Assembly: GCA_037954235.1 (NCBI GenBank)
Contig: JBBMOA010000001.1
Span: 1,353,001-1,417,000, forward strand
Length of the DNA stretch: 64,000 nt
Reading direction: 5' to 3'
Source: Aulostomus chinensis
Lineage: Eukaryota > Chordata > Actinopteri > Syngnathiformes > Aulostomidae
Position 1 is the first letter of the stretch. Each line of letters starts with the position of its first letter. The notes beneath the pieces are model-generated. The model ran no database searches. It was not told the DNA's origin and worked only from the letters and a program-made list of their open reading frames with translations. Position numbers and translations under genes: made by a program. Shown piece by piece: positions 30,481-44,700 of this stretch.

Positions 30481-30854
30481 AAACATATTTCATGAGGAAA
30501 CAACGCCGGAATTGGACGGATTTCAGCGGCACACAACAACGTATCCGATACACCTCATTGGAAACCTGGTGGTCTAAGACTAAGAAACACCAGTCACCAT
30601 GAAGAAAGGAACTTTTAGCTGAGCACTCATGTTCTTTTCTGCAGGTTGAATGTGGCATTTGTTGGACAGAAGCGTCTCATCTCAACAAAAGCACCTCTTC
30701 AGTGTTGAGCCATGATGGGGCCAGGCATGAGAATGAAGTCCCAGATCCACCAGGATGAACTCAGGTATACAGCCACTCTCCAACTGACTCACAGTTGCTT
30801 CATTGAGAATTAATTCCTATTCATTTCTTCTCTCCTTCATCTTTAACCATCCAG
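30481..30854. other. Non-coding, upstream of the hAT pseudogene
   Basis: Nothing recognised. It ends at a splice-acceptor-like 'tctttaaccatccag' at 30840-30854. Confidence 0.45.
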
Positions 30855-31740
30855 CTTCCAGGAAGCAGATGCTGGATGAGGCTCTGCTGAATTTCATCCT
30901 GAAGGACTGCCAGCCCCTCAGCACTGTTGAGAGGGAAGGGTTCAGGGAACTGGTTCAGGTCCTTGAGCCTCATATGTTTGCCAACCAGAAAGGTTTGTGT
31001 GGAAATGATCTAAAGCAGTAGTTGATATCTCCAGTTTATTTCTTCTTTAATTTCAATGTATTGATTTACTCTGGGTGTCATTTTTAGACCATCAAACAAA
31101 CGGTGGCCAAAAAGTACCAGGAGGAACGGGAAGGAGTGAAAAAGGAAGTCCAGCTGCCGTGTGGACATCTGTGGACATGGAGGCTCCCTTGGCTCTGACC
31201 TGTCACTGCATTCGTGAGAATGAATGTGTTGGGAGTGCAAGACTTTCCACAAAGTCACCCTGCTGACAGTTTGGCCCCAGTCCAAAGAGGCCTGATGGAG
31301 GACTGGGCCATCACCAACAAAGTCAAGTGTCTTGTGAGCGATGCAGCACCAAACATGACAGCATCCACTAGACAGCTCCAAATTCACCACTCAGTCTGCA
31401 CTGCACATCGTCTGAATCTAGGAGTCAGAAAATCCTGTGATCAGATCCCCACTTCCATCATCAGACACAAAGCCAGGAACACTGTCACATCCTTCAGATC
31501 AGCACTACAGCCAAGGAGAAGCTGGCTCAGGTGCAGCAACAGATGGGAGGGCCAACCCTGAAACTCATCAGTGAGGTGCCAACACGCTGGAACAGCACAC
31601 ACAGCTGTCAGGGCTGCATGATGAGAGGGAACCAGTGTGGGAACCTCTGGCCTCTCTAAGACAGATTTGACTCCACTGACAGCTGAGGAGTTCACCACCA
31701 TAGGAGAAGCACTTCTAGTAAACAGAGGTCATTCTAGTAG
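30855..31740 (+). pseudogene. ZBED1-like hAT transposase remnant
   Basis: Plus-strand decayed transposase. In order: ASRKQMLDEALLNFILKD, QPLSTVEREGFRELVQVLEP (30854-30980), AKKYQEEREGVKKEVQ (31108-31155), AAVWTSVDMEAPLALTCHCI (31158-31215), LGVQDFPQSHPADSL, VKCLVSDAAPNMTASTRQLQ, HSVCTAHRLNLGVRKSCDQ, TTAKEKLAQVQQQMG, EVPTRWNST and LTAEEFTTIGEALLV. This is the standard block order of hAT transposases related to ZBED1. The blocks lie in different frames with at least four shifts, and the C-terminal hAT dimerisation segment is not recognisable. A donor/acceptor-like pair (aag|gtttgt at 30992, tttttag| at 31087) would remove 95 bp between the first two blocks. There is no intact BED finger. Confidence 0.82.
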
Positions 31741-32218
31741 CCTGGTCCCTCTGTGGTTGAGCTATAATTGTAGGAAATATGGTCATTATTCAATGGTGAC
31801 ATCTCTCTGCTGAATAATGTAGAACTGAACGGATCCACTGGACCTTCTTTTTACAAACAGCAGCATGCAGCAGCTGTCCTGAGTGGAAAACTGCACATTT
31901 CTGTTGGTGAGAGTTAATCAAGTGATGGACTTTGTCTCTCAACAGAAGCTGTGTGGAAAAACCCTGCAGCTACGAGCGCTTCAGATTCTGAGAGTGATTC
32001 TTACGCCATTGGCTGGTTTAACCTGGCGTCTGACCGTGGAGGTGGCCGAGAGGAGCGTGACATGGCTGCACAGGTAAATCAACTAAAGCAGTGTTAGTCT
32101 TTGGCAGCAGGCCAGGCCGACAAATGCTAATGTCTCTGACTGACTGACTGATGAAGTTGGACCATTGGTCAGCTACAATGATGCATGACCACAAATAGTG
32201 GCCTGGGTCTTGATGAAG
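31741..32218. other. hAT flank and edge sequence before the satellite
   Basis: Possibly includes more hAT debris to about 32070, with no confident motif. The last 30-odd bases ('caaatagtggcctgggtctt' from 32192) recur at 33081 inside the satellite. The satellite begins in 'ctcacatgactgtcagcatc'. Confidence 0.45.
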
Positions 32219-33030
32219 CTCACATGACTGTCAGCATCATTTGGAGGAAAGTAGCAACTCTCACTACATCACTGTAGCATCATTTCTTAGGTTCATAGCA
32301 ACTCTCATTACATCACTGTCAGCATCATTTTCAGGTTTTTAGCAAGGATACTACATTACTGTCAGTATCCTTTTGAGGTTTTTAGCAACTCTCACTACAT
32401 GACGGTCACCATCATTTTTTAGGTTTGGAGCAACTCTCACGACATCACTGTAGCATCATTTTCAGGTTAGTAGCAACTCTCACGACATCACTGTAGCATC
32501 ATTTCTTAGGTTAGTAGCAACTCTCATTACATCACTGTAGCATCATTTTTAGGTTCGTAGCAACTCTCACTATATTACTTTAGCATCATTTTGAGGATAG
32601 TAGCAACTCTCACGACATCACTGGAGCCTCATTTTTAGGTTAGTAGCAACTCTCATTACATCACTGTAGCATCATTTTGAGGTTCGTAGAAACTCTCACG
32701 ACATCACTGTCAGCATCATTTTAAGGTTAGTAGCAAGTCTCACTACATGACTGTCACCATCATTTTTAATTTAGTAGTAACTCTCACTACATTACTGTAG
32801 CATCATTTCTTAGGTTAGTAGCAACTCTCATTACATTACTTTCGCATCATTTTGAGATTAGTAGCAACTTTCACCACATCACTGTAGCATCATTTTCAGG
32901 TTTTTAGCAACTCTCACTACATCACTGTCAGCATCCTTTTGAGGTTTGTAGCAACTCTCACTTCATTACTTTCAGCATCATTTTGAGGATAGTAGCAACT
33001 CTCACTACATTACTGAAGCATCATTTTGGA
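32219..33030. repeat. ~43-bp satellite, block 2, edge segment
   Basis: About 19 monomers of the same satellite and the same orientation as 13842-17994. It is closed by a short non-satellite interruption at 33031. Confidence 0.92.
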
Positions 33031-33113
33031 TTTTCATACATTCATTCATACATTCATACATCATTTGGATCATTTTGGCCCAAATAGTGGCCTGGGTCTT
33101 GATGAAGCTCACA
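33031..33113. other. Interruption with duplicated array-edge sequence
   Basis: A 'cattcata'-type short repeat (33035-33060) is followed by a copy of the array-edge sequence 'caaatagtggcctgggtctt' + 'gatgaagctcaca' at 33081-33113. It matches 32192-32224 at an 889-bp offset. Confidence 0.9.
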
Positions 33114-36100
33114 AGACTGTTCGCATCATTTTGAGATGAGTAACAACTCTCATTACATCACTTTGGCATCATTTTGAAATTAGTAGCAGCTCTCACTACA
33201 TTACTGTCAGCATCATTTTGAGCATAGTAGCAACTGTCACCACATCACTGGAGCCGTATTTATTATGTTAATAGCAACTCTCATTTCATCACTTTAGAAT
33301 ACTTTTGAGATGAGAGTAGCAACTCTCAGTACATTACCGTCAGCATCATTTTGAGCATAGTAGCAACTCTCATTTCATCACTTTCGCATCATTTTGAAAT
33401 TAGTAGCAACTCTCACCACATCACTGAAAGCATCATTTTGAGGATAGTAGCAACTCTCACTACATGACTGTCAGCATCATTTTGAGGTTTGTAGAAACTC
33501 TCATTACATCACTTTAGCATCATTTTGAGGTTAGTAGCAACTCTCACTACATGATTTTCAGCATCATTTTGAGGTTTGTAGCAACTCTCACTACATGACT
33601 AGCATCATTTTGAGCATCGTAGCAACTCTCACCACATCACTGTAGCATCATTTCTTTGGTTAGTAGAAACTCTCATTACATCACTTTCGCATCATTTTGA
33701 AATTATAAGCAACTCTCACTACATCACTGTAGCATTATTTGTTAGGTTAGTAGCAACTCTCATTACATCACTTTAACATCATTTTGAAATTAGTAGCAAC
33801 TCTCACTACATTACTGTCAGCATTATTTTGAGCATAGTAGCAACTCTCACCACATCACTGTAGCATTATTTGTTAGGTTAGTAGCAACTGTCATTATATC
33901 ACTTTAGCATCATTTTGAGATGAGTCGTTGCTCTCACCACATCACTGTAAGCATCATTTTGAGTTTAGTAGCAACTCTCACTACATTACTGTGGCATCAT
34001 TTCTTAGGTTTGTAGCAACTCTCACCACATCACTTTCGCATCATTTTGAAATTAGTAGCAACTCTCACTACATTACTGTAGCATTATATCTTAGGTTAGT
34101 AGCAACTCTCCCTACATCACTGTAGCGTCATTTCTTAGGTTCATAGCAACTGTCATTACATCACCTTAGCATCATTTTGAAGTTCGTAGCAACTCTGACG
34201 ACATCAATGTAAGCATCATTTTGAAATTAGTAGCAACTCTCATTACATCACTTTAGCATCATTTTGAGATGAGTCGCAACTCTCACCACATCACTGAAGC
34301 ATCATTTTGAGTTTCGTCGCCACTCTCACTACATTACTGTGGCATCATTTCTTAGGTTTGTAGCAACTCTCATTACATCACTTTAGCATCATTTTGAGAT
34401 TCGTAGCAACTCTGACGACATCAATGTAAGCATCATTTTGAGGTTAGTAGCAATTCTCACTACATGACTGTCAGCATCATTTTGAGGTTTGTAGCAATTC
34501 TCACTTCATGACTGTAGCATCATTTTGAGATGAGTAGCAACTCTCATTACATCACTTTAGCATCATTTTGAAATTAGTAGCAACTCTCACTACATTACTG
34601 TCAGCATCATTTTGAGCATAGTAGCAACTGTCAACACATCACTGTAGCATCATTTCTTTGGTTAGTAGCAACTCTCGTTACATCACTTTCGCATCATTTT
34701 GAAATTAGTTGCAACTCTCACTATATTACTGTAGCATTATTTCTTAGGTTAGTAGCAACTCTCCCTCCATCACTGTAGCGTCATTTCGTAGGTTCGTGGC
34801 AACTCTCATTACATCACCTTAGCATCATATTGAAATTAGTAGCAACTCTCACTACATTACTGTCAGCATCATTTTGAGCTTAGTAGAAACTTTCACCACA
34901 TCACTGTCAACATCATTTTAAAGTACTGGTAGGAGCAAGTCTCACTATATGACTTTAGCATCATTTTGAGGTTTGAAGCAACTCTCACGACATGACTGTA
35001 GCATCATTTTGAGCATCGTAGCAACTCTCACCACATCACTGTAGCATCATTTTTTTGGTTAGTAGCAACTCTCATTACATCACTTTCGCATCATTTTGAA
35101 ATTATTAGCAACTCTCACTACATTACTGTCGCATTATTTCTTAGGTTAGTAGCAACTCTCATTACATCACTTTAACATCATTTTGAAATTAGTAGCAACT
35201 CTCACTACATGACTGTAGCATCATTTTGAGCATAGTAGCAACTGTCACCACATCACTGTAGCCTTATTTCTTATGTTTTTCGCAACTCTCATTACATCAC
35301 TTTAGAATAATTTTGAGATGAGTCGCAACTCTCACCACATCACTGTAAGCATCATTTTGAGTTTCGTCGCAACTCTCACTACATTACTGTGGCATCATTT
35401 TGAGTATAGTAGCAACTGTCATTACATCACTTTCTCATCATTTTGAGATGAGTAGCAACTCTCCCAACATCACTGTAGCATCATTTCTTAGGTTAATAGC
35501 AACTCACATTACATCACTTTCGCATCATTTTGAAATTAGTAGCAACTCTCACGACATTACTGTAGCATTATTTCTTGGGTTAGTAGCAACTCTCCCTCCA
35601 TCACTGTAGCGTCATTTCGTAGATTCGTAGCAACTCTCATTACATCACCTTAGCATCATATTGAAATTAGGAGCAACTCTCACTACATTACTGTCAGCAT
35701 CATTTTGAGCATAGTAGCAACTCTCACCACATCACTGTAGCATCATTTCTTAGGTTAGTAGCAACTCTCATTGCATCACTTTCTTGTCATTTTGAGATGA
35801 GTAGCAACTCTCCATACATCACTGTAGCGTCATTTCTTAGGTTCGTAGCAACTCTCATTACATTACTTTGGCATCATTTTGAAGTTCGTAGCAACTCTGA
35901 CGACATTAATGTGAGCATCATTTTGAGGTTTTTAGCAACTCTCACTACATGACTGCCAGCATCATTTTGAGCTTAGTAGAAACTTTCACCACATCACTGT
36001 CAGCATCATTTTAAAGTACTGGTAGGAGCAAGTCTCACTATATGACTTTAGCATCATTTTGAGGTTTGAAGCAACTCTCACTACATTACAGTAGCATCAT

Positions 36101-38390
36101 TTCTTAGGTAAGAAGAAACTGTCATTACATCACGTACGCATCATTTTGAGGTTCGTAGCAACTCTCACTACATTACTGTCAGCATCATTTTGAGCATACT
36201 AGCAACTCTCACCACATCCCTGTAGCATCATTTCTTAGGTTAGTAGCAACTCTCACTACATGACTGTAGCATCATTTTGAGCATAGTAGGAACTCTCACC
36301 ACATCACTGTAGCATCATTACTTAGGTTAGGTACAACTCTCATTACATCACTTTCGCATCATTTTGAAATTAGTAGCAACTCTCACTACATTACTGTCAG
36401 CATCATTTTGAAATTAGTAGCAACTCTCACTACATTACTGTCAGCATCATTTTGAGCATAGTAGCAACTCTCACTACATGACTGTAGCATCATTTCTTAG
36501 GTTAGTAGCAACTCTCACCACATGACTGTAGCATCATTTCTTAGGTTAGTAGCAACTCTCACTACATCACTGTCAGCATCATTTTGAGATTAGTATCAAC
36601 TCTCACTACATCACTGCCACCTCATTTTAAGGATCGTAGCAACTCTCACCACATCACTTTCGCATCATTTTGAGATGAGTAGCAACTCTCCCTACATCAC
36701 TGTAGCGTCATTTCTTACGTTCGTAGCAACTCTCATTACATCACCTTAGCATCATTTTGAAGTTCGTAGCAACTCTGACGAAATCAACGTAAGCATCATT
36801 TTGAGGTTTGGAGCAACTCTCACTACATGACTGTAGCATCATTTTGAGGTTTGTAGCAACTCTCACCACATCACTGTAGCATCATTTCTTAGGTTAGTTG
36901 CAACTCTCACTACATGACTGTGGCATCATTTTGAGCATCGTAGCAACTCTCATCACATCACTGTAGCATTATTTCTTAGGTTAGCAGCAACTCTCATTAC
37001 ATCACCTTTGCATCATTTTGAGATGAGTCGCAACTCTCACCACATCACTGTAAGCATCATTTTGAGTTTCGTCGCAACTCTCACTACATTACTGTGGCAT
37101 CATTTCTTAGGTTTTTCGCAACTCTCATTACATCACTTTAGCATCATTTTGAGGAAAGTAGCAACTCTCACTACATTACTGTCAGCATCATTTTTAGGTT
37201 TTTAGCAACTCGCACCACATCACTTTCAGCATCATTTTGAGGTTAGTAGCAACTCTAACTACATGACTGTAGCATCATTTTGAGCATCGTAGCAACTCTC
37301 ACCACATCACTGTAGCATCATTTCTTAGGTTAGTAGCAACTCTCATTACATCACTTTCGCATCATTTTGAAATTAGTAGCAACTCTCACTACATTACTGT
37401 AGCATTATTTCTTAGGTTAGTAGCAACTCTCCCTCCATCACTGTAGCGTCATTTCGTAGTTTCGTAGCAACTCTCATTACATCACCTTAGCATCATATTG
37501 AAATTAGTAGCAACTCTTACTACATTACTGTCAGCATCATTTTGAGCTTAGTAGAAACTTTCACCACATCACTGTCAGCATCATTTTAAAGTACTGGTAG
37601 GAGCAAGTCTCACGATATGACTTTAGCATCATTTTGAGGTTTGAAGCAACTCTCACTACATTACAGTATCATCATTTCTTAGGTTAGAAGAAACTCTCAT
37701 TACATCACTGTAGCATCATTTGTTTGGTTAGAAGCAACTCTCATGACATCGCTTTAGCATGATTTTGAAATTACTATCAACTGTCACCACAACACTGTCA
37801 GCATAATTTCTTAGGTTAGTGGCAACTGTCATAACATCACTGTAGAATCATTTTGAGGATCGTAGCAACTCTCACTACATCATTGTCGCATCATTTTGAG
37901 GATAGTCGCAACTCTCACGATATTACTGTCGCATCATTTTGAGATTCGTAGCAACTCTCACAACATCACTGTAGCATCATTTCTTAGGTAAGTAGCAACT
38001 CTCATTACATCACTGTAGCATCATTTTTAAGTTCGTAGCAACTCTCACCACATCACTGTAGCATCATTTCTTTGGTAAATAGCAACTCTCACGACATCAC
38101 TGTCGCATCACTTCTTAGGTTTGTCGCAACTCTCATTACATCACTTTAGCATCATTTTGAGGATCGTAGCAACTCTCACGACATTACTGTAGCATCATTT
38201 TGAGGTTCGTAGCAACTCTCACCACATCACTGTAGCATCATTTATTAGGTAAGTAGCAACTCTCACCACATAACTTTAGCATCATTTCTTAGGTATGTAG
38301 CAACTCTCATTACATCACTTTAGCGTGATTTTGAAATTACTATCAACTCTCACCACATCACTGTAGCATTAAATTGAGGTTAGTAGCAAC
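33114..38390. repeat. ~43-bp satellite, block 2, simple-monomer zone
   Basis: About 120 monomers of the 'gtagcaactctcactacatc' + 'actgtagcatcattttgag' type, like block 1. One marked variant carries an extra ~10 bp ('aagtactggtaggagcaagt') and recurs at 34921, 36014 and 37589, so larger units have been copied here. No genes. Confidence 0.93.
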
Positions 38391-41068
38391 TCTTACTACA
38401 TGACTGTCAGCATCACTTTGAGGTTATTCGAAACTTTCACTCCTTTGTTGTTAGCATCATTTTGAGTTCATTAGCAATTCTTAATACATCACTGTCGCAT
38501 CATTTTGAGATCATTAGCAATTCTTCCGACATCACTTTCGCATTATTTTGATGTTCGTAGCAACTCTTACTACATTATTTTTGCATTATTAAAAGGTTCG
38601 TAGCAACTCACTGCATTACTGTTAGCATCATTTTGAGTTCATTAGCAATTCTTAATACATCACTGTCGCATCATTTTGAGATCATTAGCAATTCTTCCGA
38701 CATCACTGTCGCAATATTTTGAGGTTCGTTGCAACTTTTAATGCATTACTGTCGCATTATTTTGAGGTTCGTAGCAACTCTTAGTACATGACTTTCAGCA
38801 TCACTTTGAGGTTATTCGAAACGTTCACTCCATTTCTGTTAGCATCATTTTGAGTTCATTAGCAATTCTTACTAAATCACTGTCGCATCATTTTGAGATC
38901 TTTAGCAATTCTTCTGACATCACTGTCTCAATATTTTTAGGTTCGTAGCAACTTTTACTACATTACTCTCGCATTATTTTGAGGTTCATAGCAACTCTTA
39001 CTACATTATTGTTGCATTATTTAAAGGTTCGTAGCAACTCTTACTACATTACTGTCAGCATCATTTTGAGTTCATTAGCAACTATCACTACATTACCGTT
39101 AGCATCATTTTGAGTTTTTTAGCAATTCTTACGACATCACTGTCGCATTATTTTGAGGTTAGTAGGAACTCTTACTACATGACTGTCAGCATCACTTTGA
39201 GGTTGTTCAAAACACTTACTACATTACTGTAAGCATCACTGAGTTTATTTGTACCTATCATTACGTTACTGTTAGCATCGTTTTGAGGTCAATAGCAATT
39301 CTTACGACATCACTGTCAGGATCATTTTTAATTTACTCGCCACTCAAACCACATGACTGTCAGCATCACTTTTAGGTTTTTCGAAACTTTCACTCCATTA
39401 CTGTTAGCATCATTATGAGTTAATTAGCAATTCTTACTACATCACTGTCACATCATTTTGAGATCATTAGCATTTCTTCTGACATCACTGTCGCATTATT
39501 TTGATGTTCGTAGCAACTCTTACTACATTACTTTTGCATTATTTTAAGATTCGGAGCAACTCTTACTACATTACTGTCAGCATCACTTCGAGTTTATTAG
39601 CAACTATCACTACATTACTGTTAGCATCATTTTGAGTTGATTTGCAATTCATAGACATCACTGTAGCATTGAATTGCGGTTAGTAGCAACTCTTACTACA
39701 TTAATGTCAGCATCACTTTGAGGTTGTTCGAAACACTTACTACATTACTGTAAGCATCACTGAGTTGATTAGCAACTATCAATACATTACTGTTAGCACC
39801 ATTTTGAGTTCATTAGCAATTCTTACGACATCACTGTAGCATTAAATTGAGGCTAGTAGCAACTCTTACTACATGACTGTCAGCATCACTTTGAGGTTGT
39901 TCGAAACTCTTACTATATTACTGTTAGCATCACTGAGTTTAAAGCAAATATCACTACATTACTGTTAGCATCATTTTGAGTTCATTAGCAATTCTTACGA
40001 CATCACTGTCCCATCAGTTTGAGATCATTAACAATTCTTTTGACATCACTGTCGCATTATTTTTAGGTTCAAAGCAACTCTTACTACTTTACTGTTGCAT
40101 TATTTTAAGGTTCGTAGCAACCCTTACTACATGACTGTCATAATCACTTTGAGGTGGTTTGAAACACTTACTACATTACTGTCAGCATTATTTTGACTTC
40201 ATTAGCAACTATCACTACATGACTGTTAGCATCATTCTGAGGTTAATAGCAACTCTTACTACATGACTGTCAGCATCACTTTGAGGTTGTTCGAAACACT
40301 TACTACATTACTGTAAGCATCACTGAGTTTATTAGCAACTATCACTACGTTACTGTAAGCATCGTTTTGAGTTCAATAGCAATTCTTCCGACATGACTGT
40401 CGCATTATTTTGAGGTTCGTAACAACTCTTAGTACATGACTGTCAGCATCACTTTTAATGTTATTCGAAACGTTCACTCCATTAATTTTAGCATCATTTT
40501 GAGATCTTTAGCAATTCTTACGACATCACTGTCGCATCAATTTGAGATCATTAGCAATTATTCCAACATCACTGTCGCATTATTTTGAGGTTCGTAGCAA
40601 CTCTTAGCACATGACTGTCAGCATCACTTTGAGGTTATTCGAAACTTTCACTCCATTACTGTTAGCATCATTTTGAGTTCATTAGCAATTCTTACTACAT
40701 CAGGCTCCCATCAGTTTGAGATCATTACCAATTCTTCTGACATCACTGTCGCATTATTTTGAGGTTCGAAGCAACTCTTACTACATGACTGTCAGCATCA
40801 CTTTGAGGTTATTCGAAACGTTCACTCCATGACTGTTAGCATCATTTTGAGTTCATTATCAATTCTTCCGACATCACTGTCGCAATATTTTGAGGTTTGT
40901 GGCAACTCTTACTACATGACTGTCAGCATCACTTTGAGGTTATTCGAAACTTTCACTCCATTACTGTTAGCATCATTTTGAGTTCATTAGCAATTCTTAC
41001 TAAATCACTGTCGCATCATTTTGAGATCATTAGCAATTCTTCCGACATCACTGTCGCAATATTTTGAG

Positions 41069-41768
41069 GTTCGTAGCAAATCTTACTACATGACTGTCAG
41101 CATCACTTTGAGGTTATTCAAAACGTTCACTCCATTACTATTAGCATCATTTTGAGTTCATTAGCAATTCTTACTAAATCACTGTCGCATCATTTTGAGA
41201 TCTTTAGCAATTCTTCTGACATCACTGTAGCATTATTTTGAGGTTCGTAGCAACTTTTACTACATCACTGTCGCATTATTTTGAGGTTCGAAGCAACTCT
41301 TACTACATGACTGTCAGCATCACTTTGAGGTTATTCAAAACGTTCACTCCATTACTATTAGCATCATTTTGAGTTCATTAGCAATTCTTACTAAATCACT
41401 GTCGCATCATTTTGAGATCTTTAGCAATTCTTCTGACATCACTGTAGCATTATTTTGAGGTTCGTAGCAACTTTTACTACATCACTGTCGCATTATTTTG
41501 AGGTTCGTAGCAAATCTTACTACATGACTGTCAGCATCACTTTGAGGTTATTCTAAACGTTCACTCCATTACTATTAGCATCATTTTGAGTTCATTAGCA
41601 ATTCTTACTAAATCACTGTCGCATCATTTTGAGATCTTTAGCAATTCTTCTGACATCACTGTAGCATTATTTTGAGGTTCGTAGCAACTTTTACTACATT
41701 ACTGTCGCATTATTTTGAGATTCGTAGCAACTATTAGTACATGACTGTCAGCATCACTTTGAGGTTAT
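41069..41768. repeat. 217-bp higher-order unit in tandem
   Basis: The marker 'ggttatt' of subfamily b falls at 41112, 41329, 41546 and 41763, i.e. exactly 217 bp (five monomers) apart, and the intervening monomers match closely. Confidence 0.88.
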
Positions 41769-44700
41769 TCGAAATGTTCACTCCATTACTGTTAGCATCA
41801 TTTTGAGTTCATTAGCAATTCTTACTGAATCACTGTCGCATCATTTTGAGATCTTTAGCAATTCTTCTGACATCACTGTCGCATTATTTTTAGGTTCGTA
41901 GCAACTCTTACTACATGACTGAAAGCATCACTGAGTTGATATGCAACTATCACTACATTACTTTTAGCATAATTTTGAGTTCCTTAGCAATTCTTACGAC
42001 ATCACTGTCCCATCAGTTTGAGATCATTACCAATTCTTCTGACATCACTGTCGCAATATTTTGAGGTTCGTAGCAACTCTTACTACATTACTGTCAGCAT
42101 CACTTTGAGGTTATTCGAACTTTTCACTCCATTACTGTTAGAATCATTTTATGTTCATTAGCAATTCTTACTACATCACTGTCGCATCATTTTGAGATCA
42201 TTAGCAATTCTTCCGACATCAATGTCGCAATATTTTGAGGTTCGTAGCAACTTTTACTACATAACTGTCGCATTATTTTGAGGTTCGTAGCAACTCTTCG
42301 TACATGACTGTCAGCATCACTTTGAGGTTATTCGAAACGTTCACTCCATTACTGTTAGCATCATTTTGAGTTCATTAGCAATTCTGACTAAATCACTGTC
42401 GCATCATTTTGAGATCATTAGCAATTCTTCCGACATCACTGTCGCATTATTTTGAGGTTCGTAGCAAATCTTGCTACATGACTGTCAGCATCACTTTGAG
42501 GTTATTCGAAACTTTCACTCCATTACTGTTAGCATCATTTTGAGTTCATTGGCAATTCTTACGACATCACTGTCCCATCAGTTTGAGATCATTACCAATT
42601 CTTCTGACATCACTGTCGCATTATTTTGAGGTTCGAAGCAACTCTCACTTTTTTACTTTTGCATTATTTCAAGGTTCGTAGCAACTCTTACTACATTACT
42701 GTCAGCATCACTTTGAATTTATTAGCAACTATCACTACATTACTGTTAGCATCATTTTGAGTTAATTAGCAATTCTTACGACATTACTGTAGCATTAAAT
42801 TGAGTTCATTAGCAACTCTTACTACTTTACTATTTCATTTTTTAAGGTTCGTAGCAACCATTACTACATGACTGTCAGCATCACTTTGAGGTTGTTCGAA
42901 ACTCTTACTACATTACTGTAAGCATCACTGAGTTTATTAGCAACTATCACTACATTACTGTTAGCATCATTTTGAGGTTAGAAGCAACTGTGACTACATG
43001 ACTGTCAGCATCACTTTGAGGTTGTTCGAAACACTTACGACATTACTGGAAGCATCACTGAGTTAATTAGCAACTATCACTACATTACTGTTAGCATCAT
43101 TTTGAATTCATTAGCAATTCTTACGACATCATTGTCCCATCAGTTTGAGATCATTAGCAATTCTTCTGACATCACTGTCGCATTATTTTGAGGTTCGAAG
43201 CAACTTTTACTACATTACCGTCGCATTATTTTGAGATTCGTAGCAACTCTTAGTACATGACTGTCAGCATCACTTTGAGGTTATTCGAAATGTTCACTCC
43301 ATTACTGTTAGCATCATTTTGAGTTCATTAGCAATTCTTACGACATCACTGTCCCATCATTTTGAGATCTTTAGCAATTCTTCTGACATCACTGTCGCAT
43401 TATTTTTAGGTTCGTAGCAACTGTTACTACATGACTGTCAGCATCACGTTGAGGTTGTTCGAAACACTTACGACATTACTGTAAGCATCACTGAGTTAAT
43501 TAGCAACTATCACTACATAACTGTTAGCATCATTTTGAGTTCATTAGCAATTCTTCCGACATCACTGTCGCAATGTTTTGAGGTTCGTAGCAACTCTTAC
43601 TACATGACTGTCAGCATCACTTTGAGGTTATTCGAAACTTTCACTCCATTACTGTTAGCATCATTTTGAGTTCATTAGCAATTCTTACTAAATCACTGTC
43701 GCATCATTTTGAGATCATTCGCAATTCTTCCGACATCACTGTCGCATTATTTTGAGGTTCGTCGCAAATCTTACTACATGACTGTCAGCATCATTTTGAG
43801 GTTATTCGAAGCACTTACTACATTACTGTAAGCATCACTGAGTTGATTAGCAACCATCACTACATTGCTGTTCGCATTATTTTGAGTTCATTCGCAATTC
43901 TTCCGACATCACTGTCGCAATATTTTGAGGTTCGTAGCAACTTTTACTACATTACTGTCGCATTATTTTTAGGTTCGTATTAACTCTTTCTACATGACTG
44001 TCAGCATCACTTTGAGGTTATTCGAAACCTTCACTCCATTACTGTTAGCATCATTTTGAGTTCATTAGCAATTCTTACTAAATCACTGTCGCATCATTTT
44101 GAGATTATTAGCAATTCTTACGACGTCACTGTAGCATTAAATTGAAGTTAGTAGCAACTCTTACTACCTGACAGTCAGCATCACTTTGAGGTTGTTCGAA
44201 ACTCTGACTGCATGACTGAAAGCATCACTGAGTTTATTAGCAACTATCACAACATGACTGTTAGCATCATTTTGAGTTCATTAGCAATTCTTACGACATC
44301 ACTGTCGCATCATTTTGAGATCATTAGCAATTCTTCTGACATCACTGTCACATTTTTTTTAGTTTCGTCGCAACTCTTACTACATTAGTGTTGTTTTATT
44401 GAAAGGTTCGTAGCAACTCTTACTACATTACTGTCAGCATCACTTTGAATTTATTAGCAACTATCACTACATTACTGTTAGCATCATTTTGAGTTTATTA
44501 GCAATTCTTATGACATCACTGTAGCATTAAATTGAGTTCATTAGCAACTCTTACTACTTTACTATTTCATTTTTTAAGGTTCGTAGCAACCATTACTACA
44601 TGACTGTTCAGCATCACTTTGAGGTTGTTCGAAACTCTTACTACATTACTGTAAGCATCACTGAGTTTATTAGCAACAATCACTACATTACTGTTAGCAT

